The notes: generated from the sequence alone by a model not told the origin. A stretch of 64,000 nucleotides of DNA from Cydia pomonella (GCF_033807575.1 NC_084725.1:1027001-1091000), one strand, 5' to 3'; positions 12,001 through 20,461 are shown, counted from the stretch's first letter. Program-made: numbers and translations.

Positions 12001-15000
12001 TGCGGGGACTCTGTCCAACATATAGAGCGTGCCTTCCTCGTGGGCTACACGCTCACGGGGTTCATGGTCACTTATTGATCCGACTCAAGATATTAACTCA
12101 AATTAAATAATAACTAAATTTATCAAGTGTACATTTAGCTCAATAGATAAAACGTTACTCGAGTGAATACATGGGCACGCCGTTACACCTGTTACAATTG
12201 GTGCCGTGATCAGGATTTTGAACAAGTCGTCAAGTACTTACGTACTTACTACAATACGCTTTATGTCCAGGCGGTCCGGCGGACGGGCTGCTGCGGCCGG
12301 GCGACCTGCTGACGTCGGCGGACGGCGTGTCGCTGGCGGGCGCCACGCACGCGCGCGCCGTCGCCTACGTGTGCCAGGCGGCCGCCAGGGGACACGTGAG
12401 TATACTACAACGCGGTGTGACAGTCTACATACAGACGGGCCGCTGCGGCCGGGCGACCTGCTGACGTCGGCGGACGGCGTGTCGCTGGCGGGCGCCACGC
12501 ACGCGCGCGCCGTCGCCTACGTGTGCCAGGCGGCCGCCAGGGGACACGTGAGTATACTACAACGCGGTGTGACAGTCTACATACAGACGGGCCGCTGCGG
12601 CCGGGCGACCTGCTGACGTCGGCGGACGGCGTGTCGCTGGCGGGCGCCACGCACGCGCGCGCCGTCGCCTACGTGTGCCAGGCGGCCGCCAGGGGACACG
12701 TGAGTATACTACAACGCGGTGTGACAGTCTACATACAGACGGGCCGCTGCGGCCGGGCGACCTGCTGACGTCGGCGGACGGCGTGTCGCTGGCGGGCGCC
12801 ACGCACGCGCGCGCCGTCGCCTACGTGTGCCAGGCGGCCGCCAGGGGACACGTGAGTATACTACAACGCGGTGTGACAGTCTACATACAGACGGGCCGCT
12901 GCGGCCGGCGACCTGCTGACGTCGGCGGAAGAGATATCAAAGTTTGTTCTCTTGTTGTACAAATAAATGTTGTAAATCTAATTTCACGACAGCAATCGTG
13001 TTTTCTTATTATGGACAATTATTTACTATAACTTATCACGATCGACCGCCCAAATTCCGTCCAAGACAAATCTGTCAAAAACTACAGAAAGCCTATTACG
13101 AAAATTGTTTTTTCTCTCCATCGCTCTTAAATATTTAAACAATAGAGAGGCAAATAGACGTACGAACAGAATGGTTCGCGATAGACTCGCCAGAATCTTA
13201 TTTTTCATTGCAGAAAGCCTTATATAAACCTCAGAGCACACTTTCTCTAATGAAGTATGTGACTTTCCATAAAAGAAGGGTCCTTATGTACCATGTGCAC
13301 AAGGACCCTTCTTATGATGGAAACCCACATTTATATTTCACACTTAGATCACAGTAACAACAGAAATCGATGTGAATTAATAAATTCGTAATTTAACAGG
13401 TAACACTGGGCGTACGCCACAATCGAGCCGACATACAATCTTTAGGTTTGCCTACAATGCCCAATCAGCACCAACCTTTACTTACGTAAGTATTATAATC
13501 TATTGGCAATCTGTAACCTTTACAGTATAGCCCGCCATTAACGTTTTCGACGACAACGACGGATATATCCGAACCGCAGTTCCAACGGCCACGACGGATT
13601 AATCCGTCACTGACCACAGATCAACATAGACCTACGTGCATATGCATAAGGTTCAATTTCAGTTTTGACACTTCGGTCACGTAGCGTCTGAGTGACAGCT
13701 TTTGTGTTTGACACGGCGTCGAAAAGGTTTTAAAGGAATGTTTTAATTAGATATTACATCAAGTGTCTTAGTTAATGTAATGTGCTAATTTTAATCTGAC
13801 ATATTCTTATAACGCTCAAACATTTTCCATTCCATCGTATTATTAATGACAATTTATCTTCAAAGCCTAAATAAAATAAAATAACCGGCCAAGAGCATGT
13901 CGGGCCACGCTCAGTGTAGGGTTCCGTAGTTACTCTTCCGTCACAATAAGCTAAACTGGAGCTTAAAGTATAGTAAATTGTTAACCAAGGGATGAATGAT
14001 GATGGAGCCGGAAGATATGAACTGGAACTTCATGATGGAACATCGTATCATAGCTGTGTTTGAATTTATTAGAAAAGTCTTGTAATGAACTTTAACCACG
14101 ATTAGGTTTCATTGTGGCATTCCATGGTGGAATATCGTATTATATTTTTGGTTTTTACGTGCATTTATAAAAGCTTGTTTTTCTAGTGGTATTTAGACTA
14201 TTAATTTATTATTACGTCTTGCTCCCCCCCCCCCCCCAGGTCGGCGGCCGCGCAGCCCCCCTACGGGCTGGTGCACCCCGCGCCGCTCTACCCGCCCGCG
14301 CCGCCGCAGCCCGGACCCATGTCAGTATATTCACTCATTACTAGTCCACCTTGTTATCCCCCGGACCCCGACTGGACCTGGTACTGATTTGATGAAAAAG
14401 TTTTGATTTACCGCCATTTGACATACAGTATATCTTTGAACTAGTTTGTACGTATAAAATTAATTTGTTTTGTTGATTTTAAACTAACTATAGCAAAAAC
14501 ATCGTTGAAAATGAGCGATAAAGTTATTTCGGAGACGCCACCTCATATCCGCGAGTTCTGCCAGAGAGCAACGATGCCCCAATGTCGGCTGTAATATAGA
14601 AAGTATATAATATATTTGTAGATGAAATAGGGCATCGAGCTGGCGCGCAGACTTACGCGCGTAAGGTTGTACACCGCTGGTAGAGTGGCGAGCCGAGTAG
14701 GTCGCCACAAAACAAATTAGCTACAATTTTTTGTTTTAATTGCAAGTTTGAGAAAAGCACTACACATATCTCGGCGAGAAACGGGGTTGCCGGCCGCGTA
14801 TCTCTATCCGGCTTCGCTACGCGTACATATCTACTTGACCTGCAAGCCTACGTTTCCCGGCCTCTATAGTAATGTACTATTTATTGTTTGTAAAAATTGA
14901 CATGTAAAAGTGCCCCTGTGGCCTATTTGCTGAATAAATGTTTGATATTTGATTCAATTGACCTGCAGGTACGGGGTGCAATACGACACAGCTACAGGCG

Positions 15001-16248
15001 GGTGGTCGTCGGTACCCTATGACGTCACAGTCACGAGGAACGAGGGCGAGGGCTTCGGGTTCGTGGTCATCTCGTCCACGAATAAGGCCACTAGCACTAT
15101 TGGTGAGTTGTCTTTGTTCATACCCGCATTATAACCTAAGCTATGACACAGTGTAAAAACTAACAGTAGACCGACGCTTTTGATGTTTGCGTAAATGCCG
15201 ACACCGCACAAAAACACAGTAGGGTTATCACAGACTTACAAAACTGCCCAAAAGGACAGCTGGATAAAACAATATGGGCTCAATATATGTATGATTATTT
15301 GTATTAAGTATATGTGTACATTTAACAATATATAGTTTATATTCATATATAGTCTTAGTTACAAATTCATTAACTTTAAAAGACACTGCACCTACTTAAT
15401 CTTTCTGGTTTTACCCATTGGTTGACTGGTAGAGAATGCCTTAAGGCATTAAGTCCGCCATTTGTACCTTCATGTATTGTGCAATAAAGATTAAATAAAT
15501 AAATATGGGCAGCCTAGTAAGTAGTACCGAGCTACTAACAATGGCGATGTATGTAGCTCGGGTGCGCGCGACCCACTCCTCGTCGCTCGCACCCCGCATG
15601 ATTGCCCTGTCCAGACGGCTTCGTTGAATGACTATTGTTTAAATAAGAAGTGCTCACTCCATACATCAGTTTTGGTACCAAATGCTTATTATATTCGCAT
15701 TCGCAGTCGACATCTAGCATCGAGCAGCGGAACTCTCAGTACTGCTACTCGACAACAGAAACAAAAAGTCTAATGCTCAACGAATTTCAGCGTATATTAT
15801 ATATAACCAGAGTAAGCGTAGGAGTTGAAAATTCGTTGAGCATTAGACTTTTTGTTTGCCGCGATATCTATTGTCGAGTAGCAGCACTGAGAGTTCCGCT
15901 ACTCGATGCTAGATGTCGACTGCGAAAATAATAAGCATTTTGGTACCAAAACTGATGTATGGAGTGAGCACTCTATTACTTCTTATTTCTCTATGCTTTA
16001 GTCTACTTCTCTAATTAAATGTTCTTCAATGGAACGCACATGATGACAGCAACCATATCTCCACAGGCCAACTGATCCCGAACTCGCCTGCAGCCCGCTG
16101 CGGCCTGCTGCACGTCGGTGACACCATCGTAGCCATCAACCACACGCCAGTCCGCAACCTGCCACATCCCGAGGTTGTCGCCTTGATTAAACACTCGCAT
16201 CGAGCGGTAACACTTACTGTTTTACCACCGCAACATACGCCTCCTTAA
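1..16248 (+). CDS. Magi: MAGI-like multi-PDZ scaffold protein, 3' part (10 exons)
   Basis: Join 1-91, 988-1107, 9327-9447, 10736-10856, 11864-11999, 12271-12395, 13400-13485, 14240-14320, 14969-15102, 16067-16248. The exons total 1197 nt, 398 residues plus TAA, and every junction keeps phase with GT-AG borders. Seen: a Ser/Pro-rich linker (residues about 30-150), a PDZ domain (about 155-246) with the GFGFRIVGG carboxylate-binding loop, a Pro-rich linker (about 247-300), and a final PDZ (about 303-393) beginning YDVTV and GFGFVVISS. Order and sequence fit the last two PDZ domains of MAGI proteins, which known family work places as scaffolds at cell junctions and synapses. The N-terminal GK-like, WW and first PDZ domains would lie upstream of the window. 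The donor at 12000 (GTGCGG) is off-consensus. Identity rests on remembered family resemblance; another multi-PDZ protein is less likely. Confidence 0.85.
92..987 (+). other. MAGI intron with repeat fragments
   Basis: Positions about 418-500 are the 3' tail of the tRNA-derived SINE seen whole at 22540-22801. Positions about 648-835 match a roughly 190-bp inverted-repeat element also present at 13540-13735. The remainder is AT-rich and shows nothing recognisable. Confidence 0.5.
988..1107 (+). CDS. Magi: MAGI exon (Ser/Pro linker); its 3' end founds the 35-bp array
   Basis: Acceptor TTGTCTACAG ends at 987. The 120-nt exon keeps phase 1 to phase 1 and encodes a linker with EDGMLHSPTT and RMRPHSPSNSTG. 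It ends ACA G before GTACTTGA at 1108. The next exon also begins with GT and continues RMRSQSPGS, so skipping this exon would also keep frame. The last 30 bases (from about 1078) plus the donor are the first unit of the 35-bp tandem array. Confidence 0.75.
1073..1562 (+). repeat. 35-bp tandem array of an exon-intron junction (14 units)
   Basis: Fourteen units of exactly 35 bp. Each carries the sequence GCCGCACTCGCCTTCCAACT, then CCACAG or CCACCG, then GTACTTGAG. Unit 1 is the real end of the MAGI exon and the later units lie in the intron. Units 2, 3, 4 and 7 have CCG instead of CAG before GT. Thirteen copies of the 5' splice site result, spaced 35 bp from 1108 to 1528. Unit 14 runs into the outer hAT element, and the array resumes at 8611. 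Confidence 0.95.
1644..2960 (+). pseudogene. 5'-truncated LINE reverse transcriptase with C-terminal C2H2 finger
   Basis: A 438-codon open frame; LINE homology starts near 1703, the codons before being hAT DNA read through. Visible motifs: GVKQGCVLAPTLFALYF (RT block), MYADDLCFVADS (catalytic YADD), FKYLGSTI, then a thumb/connection region with LRWCGHVSRM and a terminal zinc finger CNECGRTFAAKIGYISHLRAH. This layout is typical of a LINE family common in insects and flatworms; I do not assign the clade firmly. Endonuclease and N-terminal RT parts are absent, so it is a dead-on-arrival copy although the remaining frame is intact, which implies recent insertion. Confidence 0.85.
1703..3008 (+). 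mobile_element. 5'-truncated LINE insertion with 8-bp TSD
   Basis: The word AAGAAACT occurs at 1695-1702 and again at 3009-3016, directly after a (GAT)n 3' tail, and fits a target-site duplication. The insertion lies in the inner hAT element. Confidence 0.6.
3471..4270 (+). repeat. 120-bp satellite array, about 6.7 units
   Basis: The period is exactly 120 bp. Each unit includes GGGCTCATTTTAAAGGTCTT, GAGTTCTTTACGATACACAT and GATGGTGGAATCGGAAGGTG. Outer units are more diverged than inner ones. It lies inside the inner hAT. The reading frames across it on both strands are by-products of the period being divisible by three. Confidence 0.92.
4276..6350 (+). repeat. About 100-bp satellite array, about 20 units
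   Basis: The unit is about 100 bp: CCGCACTCCCTAAAACCTAT, AAAACGACATCCATGACGAC, TTTTATGACAAATTGCATGG, CCGCCATCTTGGATTCCAAA, ATAGTCATGATTTTCGAAAT. Some units are shortened (for example near 5466 and 6015). It is distantly related, in reverse orientation, to the 99-bp array at 61370-61800. Confidence 0.92.
7335..7425. mobile_element. Foldback MITE, GGCCTACCGCGAA family (diverged copy)
   Basis: CCTACCGAAG and TTCGCGGTAGG bracket inner arms reading CTGTCGCACTTG and CAAGTGCGACAG-like words. It is the same family as 23229-23340 and 59810-59921, and it sits inside the outer hAT. Confidence 0.6.
8611..8818 (+). repeat. 35-bp exon-junction array, right part (about 6 units)
   Basis: Continuation of the array at 1073-1562. 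Splice-donor copies lie at 8619, 8654, 8689, 8724, 8759 and 8794. One unit has TTAAGG for TTGAGG. Removing the outer hAT and one CTCCACAG copy gives a single array of about 19.7 units. Confidence 0.93.
8819..9326 (+). other. MAGI intron remainder, nothing recognised
   Basis: AT-rich sequence with a small inverted repeat around 8890-8930 (ACTCCC...GGGAGT). No coding signal is seen. Confidence 0.4.
9327..9447 (+). CDS. Magi: MAGI exon (Ser/Arg-rich linker)
   Basis: Acceptor CTACTGCCAG ends at 9326. The 121-nt exon runs from phase 1 to phase 2 and encodes a low-complexity basic linker including QSPGSTSASERLLPAARLHS. The donor is GTACAT at 9448. It is much GC-richer than the flanking intron. Confidence 0.82.
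9448..10735 (+). other. MAGI intron with LINE-tail-like fragment
   Basis: Positions about 9962-10040 (ACGGATTTTCATAC, ATCAATAGAGTGATTC, GTATATAACTTGTTAA) match the dispersed tail also seen at 24110-24180. The rest is AT-rich with no supported gene. Confidence 0.45.
10736..10856 (+). CDS. Magi: MAGI exon (linker)
   Basis: Acceptor TTTTTCTCAG ends at 10735 and the donor is GTAAGA at 10857. The 121-nt exon brings phase 2 back to phase 0 and encodes a linker with SPPRHMHSPVSRRSP and NAVYVGNYPQ. A LINE 3' end begins within about 25 bases of the donor. Confidence 0.8.
10880..11135 (+). mobile_element. LINE 3'-end fragment adjoining a splice donor
   Basis: Same family as 60886-61148: CCCAACTGGGGAAGTA, TAACACTAGACCCTACTCAT, GTTCCTGCCGGTGA, TGCTTGTTTGCCACCGACGT and an A-rich end. 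It includes a run of 17 G (10999-11015). It begins about 20 bases after the donor of the MAGI exon ending at 10856. Confidence 0.6.
11136..11863 (+). other. MAGI intron, nothing recognised
   Basis: AT-rich intronic DNA. No repeat family, RNA gene or extra exon could be supported. Confidence 0.4.
11864..11999 (+). CDS. Magi: MAGI exon: first half of PDZ domain
   Basis: Acceptor TCGGTGCAG ends at 11863. The 136-nt exon runs phase 0 to 1 and encodes ADVLVRLARGAAGFGFRIVG followed by GTEDGSRVAVGYVVPG. This is the PDZ strand A, the GFGF binding loop and strand C. The donor GTGCGG at 12000 departs from the GTRAGT consensus, but the following exon fits exactly in frame. Confidence 0.82.
12271..12395 (+). 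CDS. Magi: MAGI exon: second half of PDZ domain (first of four tandem copies)
   Basis: Acceptor TTTATGTCCAG ends at 12270. The 125-nt exon runs phase 1 to 0 and encodes GPADGLLRPGDLLTSADGVS then a helix-B-like HARAVAYVCQAAARGH. The donor is GTGAGTATA at 12396. From 12283 onward the exon and donor belong to a 152-bp tandem repeat. Only this first copy has the proper acceptor and the opening 12 bases of the exon. Confidence 0.82.
12283..12929 (+). repeat. 152-bp tandem array of PDZ half-exon plus splice donor
   Basis: Four full units start at 12283, 12435, 12587 and 12739, followed by a partial unit from 12891. Units 2-4 look identical; unit 1 differs at the start (GGGCTGC for GGGCCGC), and the partial unit lacks one G. 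Each unit holds 113 nt of the PDZ exon, its donor GTGAGTATA and about 39 nt of intron. Each unit also ends ACATACAG, an acceptor-like AG. As 113 is not a multiple of three, splicing in an extra copy from that AG would shift frame. Confidence 0.93.
13089..13195. mobile_element. Diverged foldback MITE in MAGI intron
   Basis: AAAGCCTATTACGAAAATTG on the left and ATGGTTCGCGATAGACTC on the right resemble the arms of the GGCCTACCGCGAA family with several mismatches. Confidence 0.4.
13400..13485 (+). CDS. Magi: MAGI exon: last PDZ strand plus linker
   Basis: Acceptor ATTTAACAG ends at 13399 and the donor is GTAAGT at 13486. The 86-nt exon (phase 0 to 2) starts VTLGVRH, the closing beta strand expected after AAARGH, and then continues into a Gln/Pro-rich linker. 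Confidence 0.8.
13540..13735. mobile_element. Inverted-repeat element, second copy of 648-835
   Basis: The ends AACGTTTTCGACG and CGTCGAAAAGGTT are inverted. The interior (GACGGATTAATCCGTCAC, CATAGACCTACGTGCATATG) matches the first MAGI intron. Confidence 0.6.
13880..14000 (+). mobile_element. Fragment of ACCGGCCAAGAGCATGTCGG element
   Basis: It shares CAGTGTAGGGTTCCGTAGTT and TTCCGTCACAATAAGC with the fuller copies at 32499-32874 and 50054-50570. Confidence 0.6.
14240..14320 (+). CDS. Magi: MAGI exon: proline-rich linker
   Basis: The acceptor is preceded by an uninterrupted run of 14 C (14224-14237), an extreme polypyrimidine tract. The 81-nt exon (phase 2 to 2) encodes an Ala/Pro-rich stretch with QPPYGLVHPAPLYPPAPP. 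The donor is GTCAGT at 14321. Confidence 0.78.
14875..14956 (+). mobile_element. LINE 3' tail
   Basis: TGTAAAAATTGACATGTAAA, GTGCCCCTGTGGCCTATTTG, then GAATAAATGTTTGATATTTG. The same tail in reverse lies at 57955-58060. It abuts the acceptor of the penultimate MAGI exon. Confidence 0.6.
14969..15102 (+). CDS. Magi: MAGI exon: first half of C-terminal PDZ
   Basis: Acceptor ACCTGCAG ends at 14968. The 134-nt exon (phase 2 to 1) encodes a linker then YDVTVTRNEGEGFGFVVISS, the strand A and GFGF loop of the last MAGI PDZ. The donor is GTGAGT at 15103. A LINE 3' tail ends only about 13 bases upstream of the exon. Confidence 0.85.
15409..15506 (+). mobile_element. LINE 3' tail (GGTTGACTGGTAGAGAATGCC family)
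   Basis: GGTTGACTGGTAGAGAATGC, AAGGCATTAAGTCCGCCATT, then GTGCAATAAAGATTAAATAA. Relatives lie at 54478-54590 (-) and 63333-63420 (+). Confidence 0.65.
15641..15989. mobile_element. Long foldback MITE in last MAGI intron
   Basis: A 349-bp near-palindrome. Left arm AAATAAGAAGTGCTCACTCC, CATCAGTTTTGGTACC, GTCGACATCTAGCATCGAGC, AAAGTCTAATGCTCAACGAA; the right arm is the inverse with small indels (an extra ATAGAGT-like insertion near the end). The centre is about 15790-15825. In pre-mRNA it would form a long hairpin 77 bases upstream of the terminal exon. Confidence 0.85.
16067..16248 (+). CDS. Magi: MAGI terminal exon: second half of C-terminal PDZ and stop
   Basis: Acceptor ATCTCCACAG ends at 16066. 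The 182-nt exon begins in phase 1 and encodes GQLIPNSPAARCGLLHVGDT, AINHTPVRNLPHPEVVALIK, then the last strand AVTLTVLPP and a short tail ending HTPP before TAA (16246-16248). Decayed copies of this exon follow directly downstream. Confidence 0.85.
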
Positions 16249-16740
16249 ATGTATAATCGTGGGGCGTCGCCCCCTAGGGGGACACCGTTGTCGCCATCAA
16301 CCGCACGCCCGTCCGTAACCTGCCACGTCCCGACGTTGTCTCCTTGCTCAAACACTCCCATCGACCGGTAACACTTACTGTTTTACCACATAAGAAGTTC
16401 CGAGGGGCGACATATTCGTTTACTCGACAAAGCCCATTAATAAAGGGAAAAAAAAGAAGTTCCGAGCAATGGGACATTCCCCTTTAGAGGGACAACAATC
16501 TGCAACTCCCTGAGTTTGTCGCCTTGATTATACAAACTTCGTGGTAAAGTCATCATAAGTGTTTAATCAAGCACGCGTCTTTGTGGGGCGTCGCCCCCTA
16601 GGGGGACGCCATATGGACCACAGAACCACACTTCAAATCAAGGACTCCTATCGAGTAGATACACTGACTGTTTTATCTCGGCAACTCATGCACGAGAGGG
16701 CTGCAGCCCCCTGTTGACCGCCACTGACTGCTATGTGTGA
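16249..16740 (+). repeat. Decayed tandem copies of the MAGI terminal exon
   Basis: Copy B (about 16281-16390) reads like GDTVVAINRTPVRNLP and HRPVTLTVLP. Copy C (about 16486-16562) keeps NLQLPEFVALI. Copy D (about 16601-16690) keeps bases matching the end of the exon. Copies B and D are preceded by the same 20-mer GGGGCGTCGCCCCCTAGGGG (16261-16280 and 16585-16604). They lie after the stop codon, so they are 3' UTR or downstream DNA, with frames broken in C and D. Confidence 0.8.
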
Positions 16741-18048
16741 CAACCTTTATGGTTATTGATTATTTACATCCCATTTAGTTATTTACAAAAGAAAAAATGT
16801 GTGTATTATACAATTTTATTTTCAATATAAATCTTCTGTCAGGAAGATGTAACGTAAAAAAGCTAATTTTGTGCTTTTTATGCATACTACGTGTAATGAT
16901 TACACAAAAATACCTAATAAAGTCACGACCAACATTTTTACTACATCAATCGATTTTTTTAAGACAGAGGGGCATTCCACAAAAAAGGTCTACTTTGTCG
17001 AGAACGAGACGCGTATACGGCATCTACCTTAATACTCGTAACATGTAGAAATCGGTATTATATACCGTAGAATTTAAATCTTAGTTATCAAACGTCATGT
17101 CAATTATCAGCTTCTTAACTTTATCAGAAGTGTTTAAAAAATGGCGTCACGTACCCGACAGTTCTCTGGAATGCACCAAGAAATCTATAAATCTAGTTTT
17201 AAAAACACCGTGCACTGAGACGATATTTGTCATAAAAATTGACTCGAACTGTTCATTAGGTACATAAAAACCTTAGTCAGTAATGAAATTATAGCTTTAA
17301 TAAAATATTTTATAATAATCATTTAAAAATTGATGGTTGTGGTTTTTGCCAATGGGTGGAAAGCTAAACGCTATTTGCAGCTATTTCGTATTTTAGAACC
17401 GTCCAAATTACCTTTAGCGTTATACTTGTACATGCCGTGCCTTAAACATACTGTTTTGTAAGTACCAAGGGTAGGGTTATACATTTTTTAATAAATAAAT
17501 AAATCATGTTTTAAGCGTAAACATTTTGTATCGTAGGTATCTGCTATACATATGTACTAATTTATCAATGAAGTTAAAAACGGAATAAAATGGTTGAAAA
17601 AATTTTTTTACACCACTTGTTATTTTGTAGATCACTGTTTTTTTAAAATGGCGGTCTATAATGGTGTTTTTAAAGGGTCTGCAACGCGCATGTAACTCCT
17701 CCGGAGTTGCAGGCGTACATAGCCTACGGAGACTGCTTACCATCAGGCGGGCCGTTTGGTCATTTGCCACCGTCGTGTTATTAAAAAAATATATACACCG
17801 TGGTCCCATATAACCCGACAGATTTTAAAGCTGGATTTTTACCGCATTTAGAGACTAAAATGTCGTTCACAGTTTTCTGGAATCGATCTTGTTTTAGAGA
17901 AAAAAAACATACAACCGAATTGATAACCTCCTCTTTTGAAATTTTGAAGTCGGTTAATAATGCGTGCGCTGCCACATGTGACTTAGAGTATGTCTAATAC
18001 TTACAGACATACATTAAAGCTTCAAACGATACTCGCTAAATGTATATG
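16741..18048 (+). other. Intergenic: dispersed repeats
   Basis: Positions about 16965-17290 form one copy of a repeat (CTACCTTAATACTCG, ATATACCGTAGAATTTAA, TCACGTACCCGACAG) whose other copy at about 36840-39560 is split by a transposon. Positions about 17672-17790 are a LINE 3' end (GAGTTGCAGGCGTACATAGC, CAGGCGGGCCGTT, TTTGCCACCGTCGT). No gene is seen. Confidence 0.5.
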
Positions 18049-18330
18049 TGACGACCGGTCTGGCCTAGTGGGTAGTGACCTAGTGACCCTGTAAAAAACC
18101 GCCGATGCCCTGTAAATGAAGCCGATGGTCCCGGGTTCAAATCCTGGTAAGGGCATTTATTCGTGTGGTGAGCATGGATATTTGTTCCTGAGTCATGGGT
18201 GTTTTCTACGTATTTAAATATTTATATATTATATATATCGTTGTCTAAGTACCTACAACACAAGTCTTATTGAGCTTACTGTAGGACTTTAGTCAATTTG
18301 TGTAGTAATGTCCTATAATATTTATTTATT
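18049..18330 (+). mobile_element. tRNA-derived SINE
   Basis: Head TGACGACCGGTCTGGCCTAG with A-box-like TGGCCTAGTGGGTAGTG and B box GGTTCAAATCC, body CATGGATATTTGTTCCTGAG, tail TGTCCTATAATATTTATTTA. This copy has a short internal insertion in the head compared with 22540-22801, and its 3' end abuts a long palindrome. Confidence 0.82.
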
Positions 18331-18894
18331 GTGACGACTACATCGAAATCTCTGTAAAGCGTGAAGCATACTTGGTCCTAATGGGGGCTTAAAACTGGCA
18401 TTGCTCAAAACAGAGGGCACAAAAGTCTGTCTATTTATTGTTCATATACACCGTGGGCACATATGACATGATAGATTTTAACCAAAGCTTTTGGTCAAAT
18501 TCAGCAAAAAAAAAATTTTTTGTGTGCGTATGTTTTTTTGCACATGACACGTTATTTCTTTTTACGTCTTGGCTTTTTACGTCTTTTTTATTTTATTTAC
18601 TTATCAGTAAATAAAATAAAAAACTTTATTTATTTCTTGCAATTTTTTTTTCGCCAAGACGTAAAAAGAAATAACGTGTCATGTGCAAAAAAACATACGC
18701 ACACAAAAAATTTTTTTTTGCTGAATTTGACCAAAAGCTTTGGTTAAAATCTATCATGTCATATGTGCCCACGGTGTATATGAACAATAAATAGACAGAC
18801 TTTTGTGCCCTCTGTTTTGAGCAATGCCAGTTTTAAGCCCCCATTAGGACCAAGTATGCTTCACGCTTTACAGAGATTTCGATGTAGTCGTCAC
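18331..18894. mobile_element. 564-bp near-perfect palindromic foldback element
   Basis: It starts GTGACGACTACATCGAAATC and ends GATTTCGATGTAGTCGTCAC. Arms of about 240 bp match almost throughout (for example TAGATTTTAACCAAAGCTTT against AAAGCTTTGGTTAAAATCTA), with an AT-rich unmatched centre near 18572-18650. No coding capacity. Confidence 0.9.
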
Positions 18895-20461
18895 AGTGAA
18901 TATATAAATATTTGTGCAAGTTATTCATGGCGGTATTTATATTTTAATTGTAACGATTTTAGTTCATTGTAACTTTTATATATTTTTGTAATAATTATGA
19001 TGTAGTTCAGTCACCTTTGCTCAAGTTATACTTTTGTTACATTATGGTTTTCATTATTATTGTCAGTATATTATGAATCTAGAATTATAATCTCCATTTT
19101 TAGTGTAAATATAATGTTTAATATTAATTCTGAAATGCAATATGTTGCATGTTTTAATGCATTGTTTAACAAGGATTTGTATTGTGTACATGATGTTGAT
19201 TTATTGTTAAATCTTAAACGTTTTTTTACTTCGCGACAGATAAAGTAATTTACACTTTAAAACATTAAAATAAGGTTATGTTTTTTGTCATTAGTAGTAA
19301 TTTCAATTATTAACTATAGACTGAAAGGCAGTTTTTGTCTTTGACAGTAGTTATTACATTTTACTTAATTTATATTTTTATTTTACTTAAGTTACAAATC
19401 GTTTCATAGGATTGACTGTACTGGTGTACTTTACGTATTTTAATAATAGTTGTACTTTAGCTGTAGTTTTTACGGAAAACTGATCTAGAACATGTATTTA
19501 AGACGCGGGACCACCGAGATTGGATTATTTATATAGATTTTTAGTTACTAACCTTTTGATCGCCAAAAACGTGAACGTACGCGAAGCTACATCCCAATAT
19601 CAACCTTAGTGCATTACGACAAGGTTCACTTTGACTCGCTGCACACGATAGGCGGTCAAAGGGTTAAATTAGTTATATACTCATCACTGTTGTCTTCTAT
19701 ACGCGACAATATGTAAAATATGTATACATGATATTTTAAACGTCTATGAAGTTTAAGGGTTAGTTTAAAAAAAATGCAATAATAATGTGCCTCTTGTAAG
19801 CTATCTTGCCTTGTCAATATAGTCTAAAATTATATAAAAAATCTTCCAAAGATACCAATGTTCTAAAATAGTGCCCTAAATACAATATTTTGAAATAAAA
19901 TCGTATCTACTTATTGCAATTTTTTATGTATAAGGTTTATTTTAATAGCAATATGTTCACTGAAATTATGTCAAAGTTTAATATTAAAACTTTCTAATTT
20001 GAAATTTGTCTTTAATTCTACAGTAAGCCCTTTTTTTACGAGTCTTTTCTAAGGTCCTGAATAAGCTACTTGCCACGTATCCGACGAATAAAGTCATCGT
20101 TAGCGTTGGCGTTTCACAATCTTCAAATATGCTTAACTGGTACATAAAGTGCTAAGTTTTGCAGGAACTTTTATCTGGCAGTTAATTATTGGTTAGTTAG
20201 CTATCCAATACTTGGACGTTGTGAAACAGGCCCTAAGACTATCCAAATAGAAATGGTCATATGACACCCAAAGTCGACACTTACCACACAAAATATCATT
20301 GATATAAATTAGCTTATTTGTGCATTTGACCAGTTTTTATGCATTTTTTCTTCCCATCAATATTTTTTAATGTTTTTTCACAAGACTTACACTTAGTGTT
20401 ATCCATTTTCTAACACAAAATGCAAATAAAACATATGCAGCTAGAATATGTGTCAAATATT
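18895..20461. other. AT-rich intergenic stretch
   Basis: No reading frame, RNA gene or known repeat could be supported here. Confidence 0.4.

Noticed and set aside
12206..13031. Several GC-rich frames on both strands around the PDZ array
   Set aside because: Shadows of the PDZ exon and its tandem copies. Only 12271-12395 fits the splice phases.
18049..18130. tRNA gene (also at 22540, 49651, 60352, 62480)
   Set aside because: A and B boxes are present, but the stems do not pair fully and each is followed by a shared repeat body, so they are SINE heads or repeat parts.
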